Shown here in pieces: positions 1 to 11,385 of a DNA stretch of 64,000 nt. Origin of the DNA: Metellina segmentata (lineage: Eukaryota > Arthropoda > Arachnida > Araneae > Tetragnathidae); NCBI GenBank assembly GCA_947359465.1, contig OX375872.1, positions 83,260,931-83,324,930 on the forward strand. Reading direction: 5' to 3'. The notes beneath the pieces are model-generated. The model was given only the letters and a program-made list of their open reading frames with translations. It was not told the origin of the DNA and did no database searches. A program made the translations under genes and the position numbers. Position 1 is the first letter of the stretch. Each line of letters opens with the position of its first letter.

Positions 1-124
1 TATGCAAATCAAGGCGTTACGTCATCCGACGGTGAATCAAGCGCTTTGCGCAAAGTGAATACCTGAGTGAATTTCTGCAATGCAGCGTTTGGTTTCAGTG
101 TGTAAGCACTCGAAACGGTTTGTA

Positions 125-1131
125 ATGACTCCGAAGTATCATTTGGAAAAATGATACTTCGGTTTAGTCTCTGAAGTGGCGCATTATCGGCCGTTTAGAA
201 GCAGGGCAGACAATCTTGGAAGCAGCGAGATGTGTGAATATTTCAAGACAGACAGTGTTTGCGCAATGGAAACAATTTAAAAACTTTGGAACTGTTGTAA
301 GGAGGCCTGGACAAGGTCGTAAACATATAAAAACTGCTTCTCAAGATCGATATATGGCAATAACTGCCCATAGTAACAATAAGTCTACTAATCGGCGGTT
401 AAGTCCAGAGCTTGCGTCGCTTCGGAAACTGTTGTATCACGGCAAACTGTATACAGAAGTCTCAATGAAAAAGGTCTTTATGCCAGAAAACCAAGGGTAT
501 GTGCTTCGCTGTCTTCACAACACAAGAGGGGTCGCTTTAATTGGTACAAAGAGCATGAGAACTGGAGTCAGCACCACTGGACCAATGTTCTCTTTACTGA
601 TGAGTCGAGGTTTAGATTAACATCTGATTCTAAGCGTTTTAACATTTGGAGGGAGTCAGGAACGCGTTTGGTAGTGCAGATGTGATGGTGTGGGGTGAAT
701 TAATGATCACTGGACGTGCGTCCCTACACGTTTTCAACAGATGATCTGTGACCGTGCAGAAATATCGGGATGAGGTCGTAGAATGTTATGTAAGATTTTT
801 CAGAGGTGAATATTGATCTGATTATTTATTTATGAACGATAATACTCGATCACATCGAGCAAACCTCACTGACAAATTCCTTGAAAATGATGCCATTGAG
901 CGAATCCCGTGAGTAGCAAAATCTCCTGATCTGAACCCGATAGAGAACTTATGGGACTACCTTAGAAAAGCAGTTTCTAAGACATCCTCCTCCTAGAGAT
1001 ATACATTCCCTGAAGAGAGCATAAGAAGTGTGGAACTTAATTCCTCAAACTGTGGTTAACGGTGTTATCGCCAGAAATGAAATCACGTTGTGATATGTGT
1101 GTATAAGTCAGGGGCGATCATATTCCATATT
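125..1131 (+). pseudogene. Tc1-like transposase relic (DD34E), left end outside window
   Basis: The remnant encodes a Tc1/mariner transposase, which cuts and reinserts its own element at TA sites. An N-terminal paired-type helix-turn-helix is readable around 175-320 (SLKWRIIGRLEAGQ, then SRQTV and RRPGQGRK). The first catalytic Asp is in a FTDESRF motif near 590-612, in a different frame from the HTH. The second Asp is in MNDNTRSH near 833. The third is the Glu of SPDLNPIENLWD near 928-955. The second Asp and the Glu are 34 residues apart, so this is DD34E. At least one frameshift near 500-600, a stop in place of the Trp expected before the SPDLNPIE block (near 910) and a start-region hairpin make it non-coding. 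The tail VRGDHIPY-like end near 1108-1131 matches the related copy at 29865-30867. No terminal inverted repeat is visible at either end. Confidence 0.85.
131..162. repeat. Perfect 14-bp inverted repeat inside transposase start
   Basis: The arms CCGAAGTATCATTT and AAATGATACTTCGG are exact reverse complements around a 4-base GGAA loop. It sits immediately after the likely ATG at 125 and shifts the frame relative to the HTH. It looks like a local palindromic rearrangement rather than a conserved element feature. Confidence 0.8.
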
Positions 1132-3527
1132 AAATTCATTAGCCTTCTTTTACTTCCGAGTTATTCATTTTTTGTTCTTATATCTCCTTAATGTTATTGC
1201 CGTTGGTATGGTTTCATGCTACAGTTTTATATCATATGCAGTGTTCTTAAACTTTTTCCTCTGTATTTATGTGTTATTATGTCTCATTACAGACAAATTC
1301 ATAAAATTATAGTTCACAGTTTCAGAGAAATACGTCATTCTATGCATTTAAAGATAATTTTGGACGTACACCATTGTATTTATAGAGTACATAATATTTA
1401 TATGGATCTCTAAGTCCTAAACCTTCCAATTACCAAACACTTCTACATGCTTTAATATGTAAAACTCAAGATGAATTTCTGGAAGATCTAAAATATTGAT
1501 TGTAATGATTTAAATTCCTTCCCCCAGTGTACGAATTTATTATTTCGAGAGAAAAGAGGTCCTTAAAAAGTGAAAACTAAGCATTTTCAGATATTTTTTT
1601 CGCATGTCATTATTTGCGTTGCTTAAATTTTATATTTTGGATGATTTGTTTGCTTAAGTAAAAATAATTTCAGATACTGCCTTCGAAAAGTTAAACCCCA
1701 AGTAATAAATTTGATTTAATTCTTAAAATTCAGCGTTTGTTAACTTTTCATTTTAATGAAAAGTAGATGATTCAGTTATTTATTCGTTTAAACCAAAATA
1801 AAAGTTAAAAAATTACATTTAGGGTTATTTTCTCTCTTAATGGTCGTTTCACACTTTGTGCATTTGGTTAAAAAAAAAACAATTTCTCTGTAGTACGGTG
1901 GAGTCAAATGATCTTTACTATTGAGCATGGCACCTGAATTTGATGCAAGCTTTGCGTCGACGATTCAACGATTCAATCATGTGACCTAGGCAACATAGGA
2001 CTAAAATCGACATTCTTCCAAAACAGCAGTTTATCACATTAAGAGTAGTCGGAGAGGTTAAACGCGCAACAACAACCCCTCCTAGGGTTGTTGTTCCTGT
2101 TGAGATCGGATGACATCCATGAAATATGCTGGCATTACTTCCAAACAATGACGGTACCCTTCCACAAGCTCTGCTCTGCGTGGGAAAGTTTTATCGTGTA
2201 TCAAAAGGAAATCTGGGCCAACGGCTGTAGCATAAAGTCAGAGTTCATAAACTTGGCCCTGGTACATTTCAAACCTTTACAGTAGTACTTGTGTAAATGA
2301 ACAAGTTGGCGCGATGTTACAACACCAGTGAAAATCCAGCACATGTCACCACGCTACCCTGACAAAAGGCGAGCTGTTACTGTTTTATCCTGACCCTTAA
2401 GCTTTCATTTTCCAACAGTCAAATATTTATTTATCTGTGTGGAGATAATAGGACGATAGTACTTGAGTCCAAGCACAACTTTTATCGTGCTCCTTTGGTT
2501 TTGAGGCTCAAAAGAACACAAACTCTAGGTACCAGTGCTCAGAAACCTTTTGCATGTAGCCTTCATCTCAACGTACGTAAGAATATCAGTCTTCCACAGC
2601 TGCAGTTACAAGCACTTGGAAAGTTAGTGCTCTTGCTCTACAATTGAGTTTCCCAGTAATTTTGAATGTTTGCACTGCTGACAATGTTAGAACTCTAGAT
2701 ATATCTAAACAAGTTTACTGTTGACTGTTACAACTATTTAGAACTAATTCCATAAACGGAGTGAGCGGAGTGACACAAAAAGAAATGAACCACCTCATTA
2801 ATGGACTGTCCTTCCAACAGCCTCGCCAGCTTTGGGAACTTTCCAAATTTGTTCTTGTTTGGAGTCACAACAAGGAAAATATAACTCAAATCAACTCTAA
2901 GTTTCTGGCAAAAAATTTTCTTCGAGCACTACAACTCTTGCATACAAATCTGTCACCGATATCGTATACCTAATTTCCGCATTTGACTTGGAGCCAATTG
3001 CTATTTGGCAGGCGATTTGGTATTTGCAAATCCCACTTAAACACCAGCTGAAAATTTCTTACAGCACAATCCAAGTTATGGTACAAGATATTTAAGATTT
3101 CTAGACATTTAAGAAGGCGGTCTAATATCAAATTTCAACTAATCATATTTAGTTGTTTCTACGGCATTTTTTCGAGTGCCTCTAACTATATAGTAAATAC
3201 AACGTATAGTGACAAAATCTCGCATTCTATGTATGGTAAGAGGCTGTCTGACCTGTATTGAAAATAATACGTCTGATATAACCTGATTCTACTGTTCAAA
3301 ATTAATTATTTACTATTGAAATTATTAGTTAATGTTCCAAAAAATTTCAAATTTTATTAACAATTAGCAATAACAAGCTACTAACAATTGAAACGAAACA
3401 CCCATAGGAAGTGTTGTTACTACTTAAAAAACTGATTTAATGCGATATAAAATAACGACTTTTTAAATATGATACATGGGTGAGACGCCTAAGCTGCCAT
3501 AGGGGTAAAAGTCCAGAGACATAAAAG
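1132..3527. other. Gene-free AT-rich stretch
   Basis: Only short open frames below about 80 codons occur, with hydrophobic, low-complexity translations typical of chance in AT-rich DNA. 1132-1400 may be the 3' untranslated part of the preceding transposon. I see no repeat, RNA gene or promoter I can support. Confidence 0.5.
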
Positions 3528-4754
3528 TACAGGTGGTTATCAAAATAATGGAAACACCTGTGAATAAAAGTGACATTTTAGAATACGCTTCGTATGCATT
3601 AAAATATAATCCTAGCTACCAGTTTTTTTAATTTAAAAAGTACTATATATCATGGTAGTATGAGGTAGCTTTAGTGAAGTTGTATACATAATGGATTTTT
3701 GTCAAAAGCGTAAAATGTCAGATCTCACAGACTTTCAAAGAGGCCAAATATTAGGAGCCCGACTAGTTGGAGCAAATGTGACAGAAACCTCCCAGTTTTA
3801 AGGCGTTTCTAGAGGTACGGTGTCTAAAATCATGACAGCGTACACACAGTGCGGCAAGACAAGCTCGGCAACGCAAAATAGTGGACGGAAGGAGAGGCTG
3901 AGTGAAAGAGACCGATGAGTATTGAAGCGGATTGTAATGTCTAAAAAGAAAACAACTGCAGCCAAAGTGACCGCAGAGCTCAAACAGCATCTGGATTCTC
4001 CATTGTCAATAATTACAGTTAGTAGGCACCTTTATAAACAGAACATTTACGGCAGAGTAGCGATTCCCAAGCCACTTGTCACAGATGTTAATAACAAATG
4101 TCGTCTACAGTGGTGCCACAGACTTTTCCCCACAACAGGACGGGTGCACGTTTGGAGGACACTGGCACAAGCGTATGGTCGTGATTGTATCCTTCCAACT
4201 GTCAAGCATGGATAAACTGTCAAGCATTAATACCATCTGTCATGGTATGGGCAGCCATGTCGTGGTTTTCTACTGGCCCAATCATAACCCTGAAAGTAAG
4301 AATCACTGGGGAGAAGTATAGAGAAGTTTTAGCTGACCAGGTCCATTCTATGATGCAAACTTTGTTTCCTGCAGGAGATTGAATTCTCCAGGATGATAAT
4401 GCTACTATTCATGCAGCGGGACTGGTCCAATCATGTTTTGATAAACACGAGGATGAAGTGAAACATCTACCTTGGCCAGCACAATACCCCGACCTCAATA
4501 TAATCGAACCGTTATGGTCTATTTTAGAACGTTCAATCCGGAATCGATATCCTTCACCGGCATCTCTCCCGGAACTTTTACAATATCTCCATGAAGAATG
4601 GTACAATATTCCTCTAAATACTATTCAGCACTTGTATGATTCGTTTCCCAGGGGAATCCAAGCTGTATTACAGGCCAAAGGCGGTCCTACACCATATTAG
4701 TAAAGGATTCCTTATAAATCCAGTGTGTTTCCATTATTTTGATAACACCCTGTA
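3528..4754 (+). mobile_element. Tc1-like element with 28-bp terminal inverted repeats
   Basis: The left end TACAGGTGGTTATCAAAATA and the reverse complement of the right end, TACAGGGTGTTATCAAAATA, match over about 28 bases with few differences. TA lies at both ends (3528-3529 and 4753-4754), as expected for Tc1/mariner insertion. The element is about 1.23 kb and carries one decayed transposase on the plus strand. Ends are still well matched, so the copy is moderately old and its coding part has decayed faster than its ends. Confidence 0.92.
3691..4700 (+). pseudogene. Tc1-like transposase, DD36E spacing, first catalytic block deleted
   Basis: The ATG at 3691 opens MDFCQKRKMSDLTDFQRG, an N-terminal HTH with GVSRGTVSKIM, interrupted by a stop at 3799. 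The frame resumes at about 3922 with MKRIVMSKKKTTAAKV and RHLYKQNIYGRVAIPKP. After LQWCHR the sequence jumps to LFPTTGRVHVWR, so the block that normally holds the first catalytic Asp (SDES type) is missing. Downstream come SVMVWAAMSW, QDDNATIHAA (second Asp, near 4392) and YPDLNIIEPLW (Glu, near 4505), in two frames separated by a stop at 4379. I count 36 residues between the second Asp and the Glu, unlike the 34 of classical Tc1 but as in the DD36E group. The C-terminus QAVLQAKGGPTPY is intact. It cannot make active enzyme. Confidence 0.9.
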
Positions 4755-4875
4755 TAAGTAAAACTGCAAGCAAAGAACATGAAAGTTTTTTAATTTAGGT
4801 TGTTTTGTTTAAGACAAGTTAACAAAGTTTTGTTTAGAAAGAGGGGAATACAAAAGTCACTATACAAATATTAAC

Positions 4876-5085
4876 CCTAAAGTGAGTTTGACGAAAGATC
4901 TCATCCATTGCGTTCTGACCAATTTTGCTAATGACGTGATATCATTTCATCAAAAAATGGTCTATTTTTTATGTTGACGAGTGCAAGACCTGATCAGTTC
5001 TTTTCTAATGACGAGATATCTCGCGTATCAATATCTTGCCAGTTTTTCTAATAGCGAGATACCTCGTAGAGACAACCTCCAGGAG
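4876..5085 (+). mobile_element. Palindrome-rich MITE (ACGAGATATCTCGT family), copy 1
   Basis: The roughly 210-bp element contains degenerate subunits of about 48 bp built on the palindrome GACGAGATATCTCGTC, each followed by a variant of CCATCAAGATCTGACCAGTT. The near-perfect subunit is at about 5009-5025. The left end is the degenerate CTAAAGTGAGTTTGACGA and the right end CAACCTCCAGGAG, matching the inverted ends seen in the copies at 24298 and 39062. There is no coding capacity. Other copies are at 23581, 24298, 39062 and 47828. Confidence 0.75.
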
Positions 5086-5222
5086 GATTAATTGTAAGCC
5101 TACACCAGGGAGTGCGATCTCTAAATGAACAACGAATATGAAAGTGTTTTAAAGATAAGTTTTGGGGAATATCACCGCATACACGCAGAATAACATCAAA
5201 ACGAAAGTGTATTACAAGGCTA

Positions 5223-5633
5223 CTAACAATTATTTTCCTTACTACAAATAAAGGTGTTTATGGGAACATACATGGCTTGTGTGTGTGCAAGCAATATACC
5301 GATTTTAGTTAGCCAATGAAGATCACTAGGCAAAAGACTGTATAGGCTCTCTCCGTTGAATCGTTCACTCTGGACGATGTAAGTAACAAGCGAATGAAAA
5401 CATTTTGCAATCTTACTTAATGCCTGATTCTGGTTATAGGCTGATTTAAGACAAAATCTGAAATGACCACAGCCCATCTTTTTCGTAGACATAGGAATAA
5501 AATTGCTTTTTACATAGAAACGTAATTGTTGCTCTTCGTCTTGTGGATGGGTAGAATGCATGGATGTGAATTTATGTTCTGGGATAGATTTGGGGAAGAA
5601 CGGAAACTCTTTATATTTTACGGTGCACTTCAA
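5223..5633 (-). CDS. Orphan ORF of 136 codons, possibly chance or a decayed exon
   Basis: This is the longest open frame with no transposon relationship. It runs from an ATG at 5633 to a stop at 5223. The product is mixed in composition, with several Cys and His residues (GCGHFRFC near the middle), no signal peptide and no membrane segment. I recognise no family. At this base composition one such frame per 64 kb on six frames is roughly what chance allows. The AT-rich flanks show no obvious splice signals. It is listed only because it is the best non-transposon ORF by length. Confidence 0.15.
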   Translation of the reverse strand: MKCTVKYKEFPFFPKSIPEHKFTSMHSTHPQDEEQQLRFYVKSNFIPMSTKKMGCGHFRFCLKSAYNQNQALSKIAKCFHSLVTYIVQSERFNGESLYSLLPSDLHWLTKIGILLAHTQAMYVPINTFICSKENNC

Positions 5634-6261
5634 GTCCTATACTGCTCCGCTACTGTGACTTATTCAACTCGGAAGTTCCGTCAAGAGAGAATGACTTTCC
5701 CCTGTAATTTACAGCCTTTTCCTTCTTTTATATCAAATGGAGTCTTTAAAGTGTATTTTTGAAACTCCTAACTTCACCTAAGGAAATATGCATATATTCG
5801 TGCAGATGGCCATCAATCTAATGAGAAAACTATGTTCCTATTCATGTTGAAAATGAATGGTTATCTTCTGCTTTGGGATCTAACTTAAGGTATATACATT
5901 AGAAATCATGATAATCGACCAGATTATCGAATTTTTTATTGCTTCAAAGTATTTTTAAACAGCATTTAAACGATGCCTAGATCTGGTTTTTTCGTAAACT
6001 TAGAGAACTCACTAACTGACAAAGAGAATTTTTTACTGTACACATATTTGAAAACTAACTATCCCGAAAAATAAAAATCATAACCATTTGATAGCGTTAT
6101 ATATATTTTTACAAGTTGAAATGTCATTAGGTAATTCTCATCATCAATGAAAATATAAGCATTTTTATAGCCGTCGAGTAAATGTTAGTTAATGAATTTC
6201 GTCTCTAAGTCGAATTTATATTTCGAATCTTTTCCTAGTTACAAAGGTTTTTCGTTAAGTA
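5634..6261. other. Gene-free AT-rich stretch
   Basis: Nothing recognisable. It ends at the target-site duplication of the hAT-like MITE. Confidence 0.5.
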
Positions 6262-6269
6262 CTGTCAAC

Positions 6270-6899
6270 TAGGGATGTGACATCGATGTCGATGTTTTTA
6301 ACATCGATGAATTGGAGTTGATGTTTTTGTAACATCGATGTTTATACTTGTCGATGTTTTTATGTTGTCGATGTTTTATTTTTAAATAAAAAAAGTACCG
6401 TTATAAAAATTTTAAAAATTACCAAGTAGCATAGTTTTCATAATCAGCAGATTGAACATACTTTTAGATCAAAGTGGCCAAAGGTGAATGGTTTGAAAAG
6501 TAGGGATGCGACATCGATGTCGATGTTTTATAAAAAAACATGGATGTATTGGAGTGGATGTTGCATCAACAATTGCTAAACCAGTTTAAAGAAATGAGGA
6601 AAAAAGTTTAAATACACTGAATTTTAAAAACATCGATGTTTTGCTGTCGATGTAGCATCAATAGTTGCTAAACCAGTTTTTAGAAATCGGGGGAAAAGTT
6701 TAAGTACATTGAATTTTAAAAACATCGATGTTTTGCTGTCGATGTAGCATCACTAGTTGCTGAACCAGTTTTACGAAATGGGGGGAAAAGTTTAAATACA
6801 TTGAATTTTAAAAACATCGATGTTTTTGGGGCGATGTATTATCAACATCGATGTTTTTATTTTGAACATCGATGTTTTGCTGTCGATGTCGCATCACTA
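6270..6899 (+). mobile_element. hAT-like palindromic MITE, copy 1 (630 bp)
   Basis: The left terminus TAGGGATGTGACATCGATG and the right terminus CATCGATG..GATGTCGCATCACTA are inverted repeats. The 8-bp CTGTCAAC occurs exactly on both sides (6262-6269 and 6900-6907). An 8-bp target duplication with TAGGG-type ends is the signature of the hAT superfamily. There is no transposase. The interior is rich in the palindrome ACATCGATGT and includes three tandem modules of 92 bp (module starts at about 6557, 6649 and 6741), each with GTTGCTAAACCAGTTTT. A second internal copy of the left terminus starts at 6502. The other two copies in the window have the same ends and different 8-bp duplications. Confidence 0.9.
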
Positions 6900-6907
6900 C
6901 TGTCAAC

Positions 6908-9900
6908 CTGTACCAATTATGTTTCCAAAAGTTTAACCTCGATTTCCTAAGAACTGTTTATACTAGAGGATGCTTTGTTCAAACGGTGACAAATTAACAA
7001 TGAGAATTAATCTATTGTTATTATTTTTGTATCGCTAAAATCATTGTATTAAGGTGAGTGTTTTGACCTTCAATCAGAGTTATAAGCTAAGGAATGGATT
7101 TTAGTTGATTTTTAAACGTTAAAATTTCTGAAACAATCTTGATTTTTTTTATGCTTCCTTGGTGAACAAATTTGTAAATTTTTTTTTTTAATATTGGCAA
7201 ATTGACTGTAGTATGAAAACATGAAGAATATATGATATATATAGGGGATAATTTCCAACAACAATTGTCTTTCTGATGAAATTAGAATTTAAGATATCTC
7301 TGTTTCAAAAACATGCGTTTGTACAATGATTATTTTCGACCCATTTCAAATTTCCTATCCGTTTAGGGCCTTTCTGATGCAAAACCCGTCTCTTGCACGT
7401 TTGGTGTCTGTTCATATCGCACCCTGGCAAAAAAAAACTGACACAGCTCAAAATTGTAGAATTTGAGAAACAGCATATACTATAAAAGAGGATACTATAA
7501 AACTTATATTGTATTAGTAAAAGCTTGTTTTAAATTTTAGGTAAGTATTTATGATGGTAACTTCTATTATATTCTATAGAATAGTAATATAAGACGCTGG
7601 GGCACCTCATACATATTTTTCACTGACAAAACATCACAATTTTTATTTTTTGACTAGTGTCACTTATCTTGCCGGAGTGCGATATGTCTGTCTTATGTAT
7701 GTGCCCGTACGAGATAAATGGTTGAATACATGTTCATGAAACTTTGTATACTGACAGCGCTTGCATTCATTTAGTGACTGACATTAGTGGAGTTAGTCTG
7801 TCCACCTTTCCGTTCACATAAAATTTATTCCGTATATTTCAACACAATGTTCTATATTTTATGATTCATATATTAGTTTAGTGAATGCATTGTTTAAAAT
7901 TCATTTGCTTACATAATTAGGTTTAATTCAATCCTTAAAATATCTTGTATAAGAGATTCGAATATAAAAGTTCAAAAGATGCAATCCAATAATAAAATGA
8001 AATGAATGAAATCCAGCTGGTAGTAAAATATAGTATGCAAAATAAAAGGTGTAAACTGTAGTGGATGAAAACAATGTCATATAAAAAGGTAAAAATGTTT
8101 AGATGAGGATTCTCCCCCAACCATGTCTTCTAAAACCAAGGTATATGACTTAGAATGGTTAAGAAAATGACGATACACTAGGTCGTTGAACTAAAACGTT
8201 TTAATTATTTCAAATTCTTTGCGACAGAATGTTAAGTTAGCTTATTTTACGAATTGAAGCTATATTTAAGCAACGTATGTAAGGAAAGTTTCCTAAGACA
8301 ATTGGTTTCTTTAAAAGAAACGTCGTCAAATGAAAGATAACCTAATTACCATTTAACAAATGACAATACCATTGCTTTGTCTCTTCTGAATGCATTCAAT
8401 TTAAAAACAAGTTCTATTGTTATTGCACGTGATACCAAACGGAATTTGCAAGGAAAAACGTACTTTATTTTAAAAAACAAGCATACCGATAAATATTTTA
8501 TCAAATTAATTTATCATCTTTCCCTTAGTGATGACGAAATTCGAAAATTTTGCAATCCTGTTGCAAGAGTACCTCGAGTCAAAAATAGTGGTAGGTTAAC
8601 TATGAGTGTGAGAGTACTTAAATGATTTGGCATTTTTCTACGAAAGAGAAAAACTATTATTCAGCCGAAACTGACTTTATCATTCATTTTCAAAACGGGT
8701 TTAGTTGTTTGTAAAATTCGCGAGGTATAAAAGTTTAGTATTAATAAACGGAATTATGAAATTACTATAAAAACTAATTATATATAAGTATATTTTTAAT
8801 TAAAACACTCATTATTTTTTACTTATTAATTTATAACATAATGATAATAGTTCTATTTACTGTTATTAGGAGACAGTCTTGCCGCATAAGGACCAGTAAT
8901 ATCTACATTGTAGATAGTAATCATGTAATGATAACAATTGTTATACATCACATGACTTATTTATTAGATTAAATATCAATTTAATGCAATTTGAATTTGA
9001 CTTTTACTTGAATCTTTTAGAGATTTACTTGTCCCGGCTGATCTATATACAACTAAACGTTTTGTTTTGAAGAGAGTGAGAGAGAAGCTCTTAAGATTAT
9101 TATAAAATTTAAGTGAGGATATTTAATTTAGATACCTAACTCTGTATAATTTAAGAGCATTTACACAAAGAGCTAAATAATTGGCACCTTTTATCAGTCT
9201 AAACATTTTTAGATGAACTACACCCGTAATTCACTTAGCATAATTATATTCACAAAATCGAAGGTGTTTAATAAGATGAAAATGTAGGAGAAACACAAAT
9301 ACTAATTTCTTGTATGTGTTACAAGTATTGAGATAAATCATCGTTAACGTGATTTTACACAGCAGCTTTCACAGCTGCAAATTAGAGTTTAACATTTATT
9401 TCATATTCCAGTATCATGGCCATTTAATGAAGCATTATGAAACACTATCCTGTTTCACACCTATCTAGTTTTCACCAAGATCATTAACTTCAATATCAGT
9501 GGACTGCTACAAAGATCAAAGTTATTTTGGTTGTGAGCAGGAAACTAAATGTAATTCGATTCTGACCTATTTCACAAATGAGACATAATGAGATACTACT
9601 ATTTATCAGGTAGTACTTTTAATGAAGCCACACGCTCTCCATTAATCTATAATTGACACACTGTTTCAATTAATGCGCATGGCACACAGCTTTAATTAAT
9701 TACATCAAAAGTCTACAGATCGTTTCAATATCCAAGTCCACAACTCTACTCTATGCTCCCTGTGCAAATACTAGAGACAGTTGTTCTGATCCAGGGTATG
9801 TCCAGAAACGAAGTGGTCTTTTCCCTATGTACTCTCTCTCTCTCTCTCTCTCTCTATTGTATAGAAAGGGTGTAGGTGTATTAGTGGTCACCACTTATAA

Positions 9901-10705
9901 TACATTTCCTCAATCAGTGAAAGAACGTATCAGGGTATGTTACTCGAAAAGACTTAAAAAGTTAAATTATTGATAGTCAAAACGTGCTTATTTATTTTCA
10001 AGTATAGTATTCACGTATGGGAAATTTGTTGGAATTGAGGGTATTTTAAACATAAACATGTAATATTCAAGGCTGCAAAACTGAGCAGCTTTGTATTCTA
10101 CACATACCTATAATCTATTCAACTTGCATTCACTCAATTACCTACCATTTTGAAGCGTGTTCATTTGACTTACTTAGTATTTGGTTGGTTGCATTGGGTT
10201 TTAAGACGGTGTCCACACACAAGCTTCGTCACTCACAAGACACACGTCAGGTAATAGACATACACACAAACATGTGAAGTTTTTACTGACACAGAAACAA
10301 GAAATACACCCAGAGAGGAATCGAACCTGACAGGAATCGTATCTGAGCCACCCATTGATCCCGACTTAATGTTGGTTCACTTGTGTGGTTTTATGGCATT
10401 ACTGTTATGTTTGGCCAGACAAAGACATACAATTTAAAGGAAATGGACGCAGTGTGTATACGCACAGAGAAAGTGTTTCTGAGGCAGTGGAAACCTGCGC
10501 AGATTGCAAACGCAGTGGTCATACCTAAAGAGACACAAGGGCCCCACTTACTGTTTGGATCTCGAATGAATGATAATTTATTTAATGTCATACTTAGAGT
10601 CGATTCTAGAGTAATTGAACCAAATCTTCTTGTAAAAAACTTAATTATTTTTCACTTGTATTTAGTATATGAAGAACAATTATTTTGTTTATTTTTCCTA
10701 AATTG
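6908..10705. other. Gene-free AT-rich stretch with weak orphan ORFs
   Basis: The stretch has a (CT)n run at 9832-9855 and two weak open frames, 8377-8625 plus and 10383-10715 plus, without recognisable domains. The latter runs into the SINE at its 3' end. A short palindromic CAGCTTTCACAGCTG is at about 9363. Nothing else can be supported. Confidence 0.5.
9832..9855. repeat. (CT)n microsatellite
   Basis: About twelve uninterrupted CT dinucleotides. Confidence 0.95.
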
Positions 10706-10860
10706 GAGGGTGTAGCCCAGTTGGAAGGGTGTTGCTTCGTCATCTGACCGTGGTTCAAAATTACGAGGTGTCGTCCTCGGATCTTTCCCTTACGGGACTG
10801 ATCCCGGACCGTCGTCAATAGCCCGTTGTGTTGCTCTAGTACGATGTTAACTAAAATTAC
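10706..10860 (+). repeat. SINE copy 1, internally deleted
   Basis: A tRNA-like head stub (CCAGTTGGAAGGG) jumps straight to the conserved tail module with TTCGTCATCTGACCGTGG, ATCCCGGACCGTCGTCAATA and GCCCGTTGTGTTGCTCTAG. The central GTGGCCTCAAATGTCCTC block present in full copies is missing. Confidence 0.8.
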
Positions 10861-11067
10861 CAAATTACCCAGTTGGAAGAGCATCGGATTAGCAACCGGA
10901 GGGTTACGAGTTCGAAACTAGGTGTAGCCAAAGATCGTCGTATGCACTGGGGATGCTGCACGTTAAATCTGTTGTGGCCTCAAATGTCCTCATGTTGGCG
11001 TTGAGTGGAAGTTTGGAGAGTGAAGTGCCAGCTCAAGTGTTAATATGACCGTGATTCAAAATTACGG
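10861..11067 (+). repeat. SINE copy 2, tail replaced by next copy
   Basis: The head CCAGTTGGAAGAGCATCGGA is followed by ACCGGAGGGTTACGAGTTCG, an RNA polymerase III A-box and B-box like tRNA-derived head. The central block GTGGCCTCAAATGTCCTC and GGAAGTTTGGAGAGTG follow. It is cut at about GATTCAAAATTACGGG, where a different tRNA-like head begins. Confidence 0.8.
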
Positions 11068-11373
11068 GTATAGTGGTTAAGGTGTTAGCCTCTAGATCGG
11101 AAGGTTCCTGGTTCGAATCCGGGTCCGGGCATGGATGTTTGTAAGCGTATGGTGTAGAGGCGGCTGGTGCACCTTAAATCTGTCGTGGCCGAAAGTCCTC
11201 ACGTTGGATTTGTGGAAGTTTGGAGAGTGGGGTGCCAGCTCAGGTGTTGCTTCGTCATCTGACCGTGGTTTAAAATTACGAGGTGTTGTCCTCGGTTCTT
11301 TCCCTTAAGGGACTTATCCCGGACCGTCGTCAATAGCCCGTTGTGTAGCTCTAGTACGACGTAAAAACTAAAA
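11068..11373 (+). repeat. SINE copy 3 with a different tRNA-like head
   Basis: The body is the same as in the other copies (GTCGTGGCC, GTTTGGAGAGTGGGGTGCCA, CATCTGACCGTGG, TCCCGGACCGTCGTCAATAG). The first 72 bases are instead GGGTATAGTGGTTAAGG, an A-box, then GGTTCCTGGTTCGAATCCGG, a B-box and T-arm, then GTCCGGGCATGG. The T stem folds well, but the 5' acceptor strand and a clean anticodon arm are missing. I therefore call it a SINE head rather than a tRNA gene. Confidence 0.75.
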
Positions 11374-11385
11374 TTACCATTGATA

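Noticed and set aside
4876..5085. CRISPR array (regular palindromic repeats of about 48 bp)
   Set aside because: Repeats are degenerate, have no unique spacers, occur with terminal inverted repeats at five loci and lie in a eukaryotic genome without cas genes.
11068..11140. Functional tRNA gene
   Set aside because: B-box and T-arm are good, but the 5' acceptor strand and a proper anticodon arm are missing, and the sequence continues into the SINE body.
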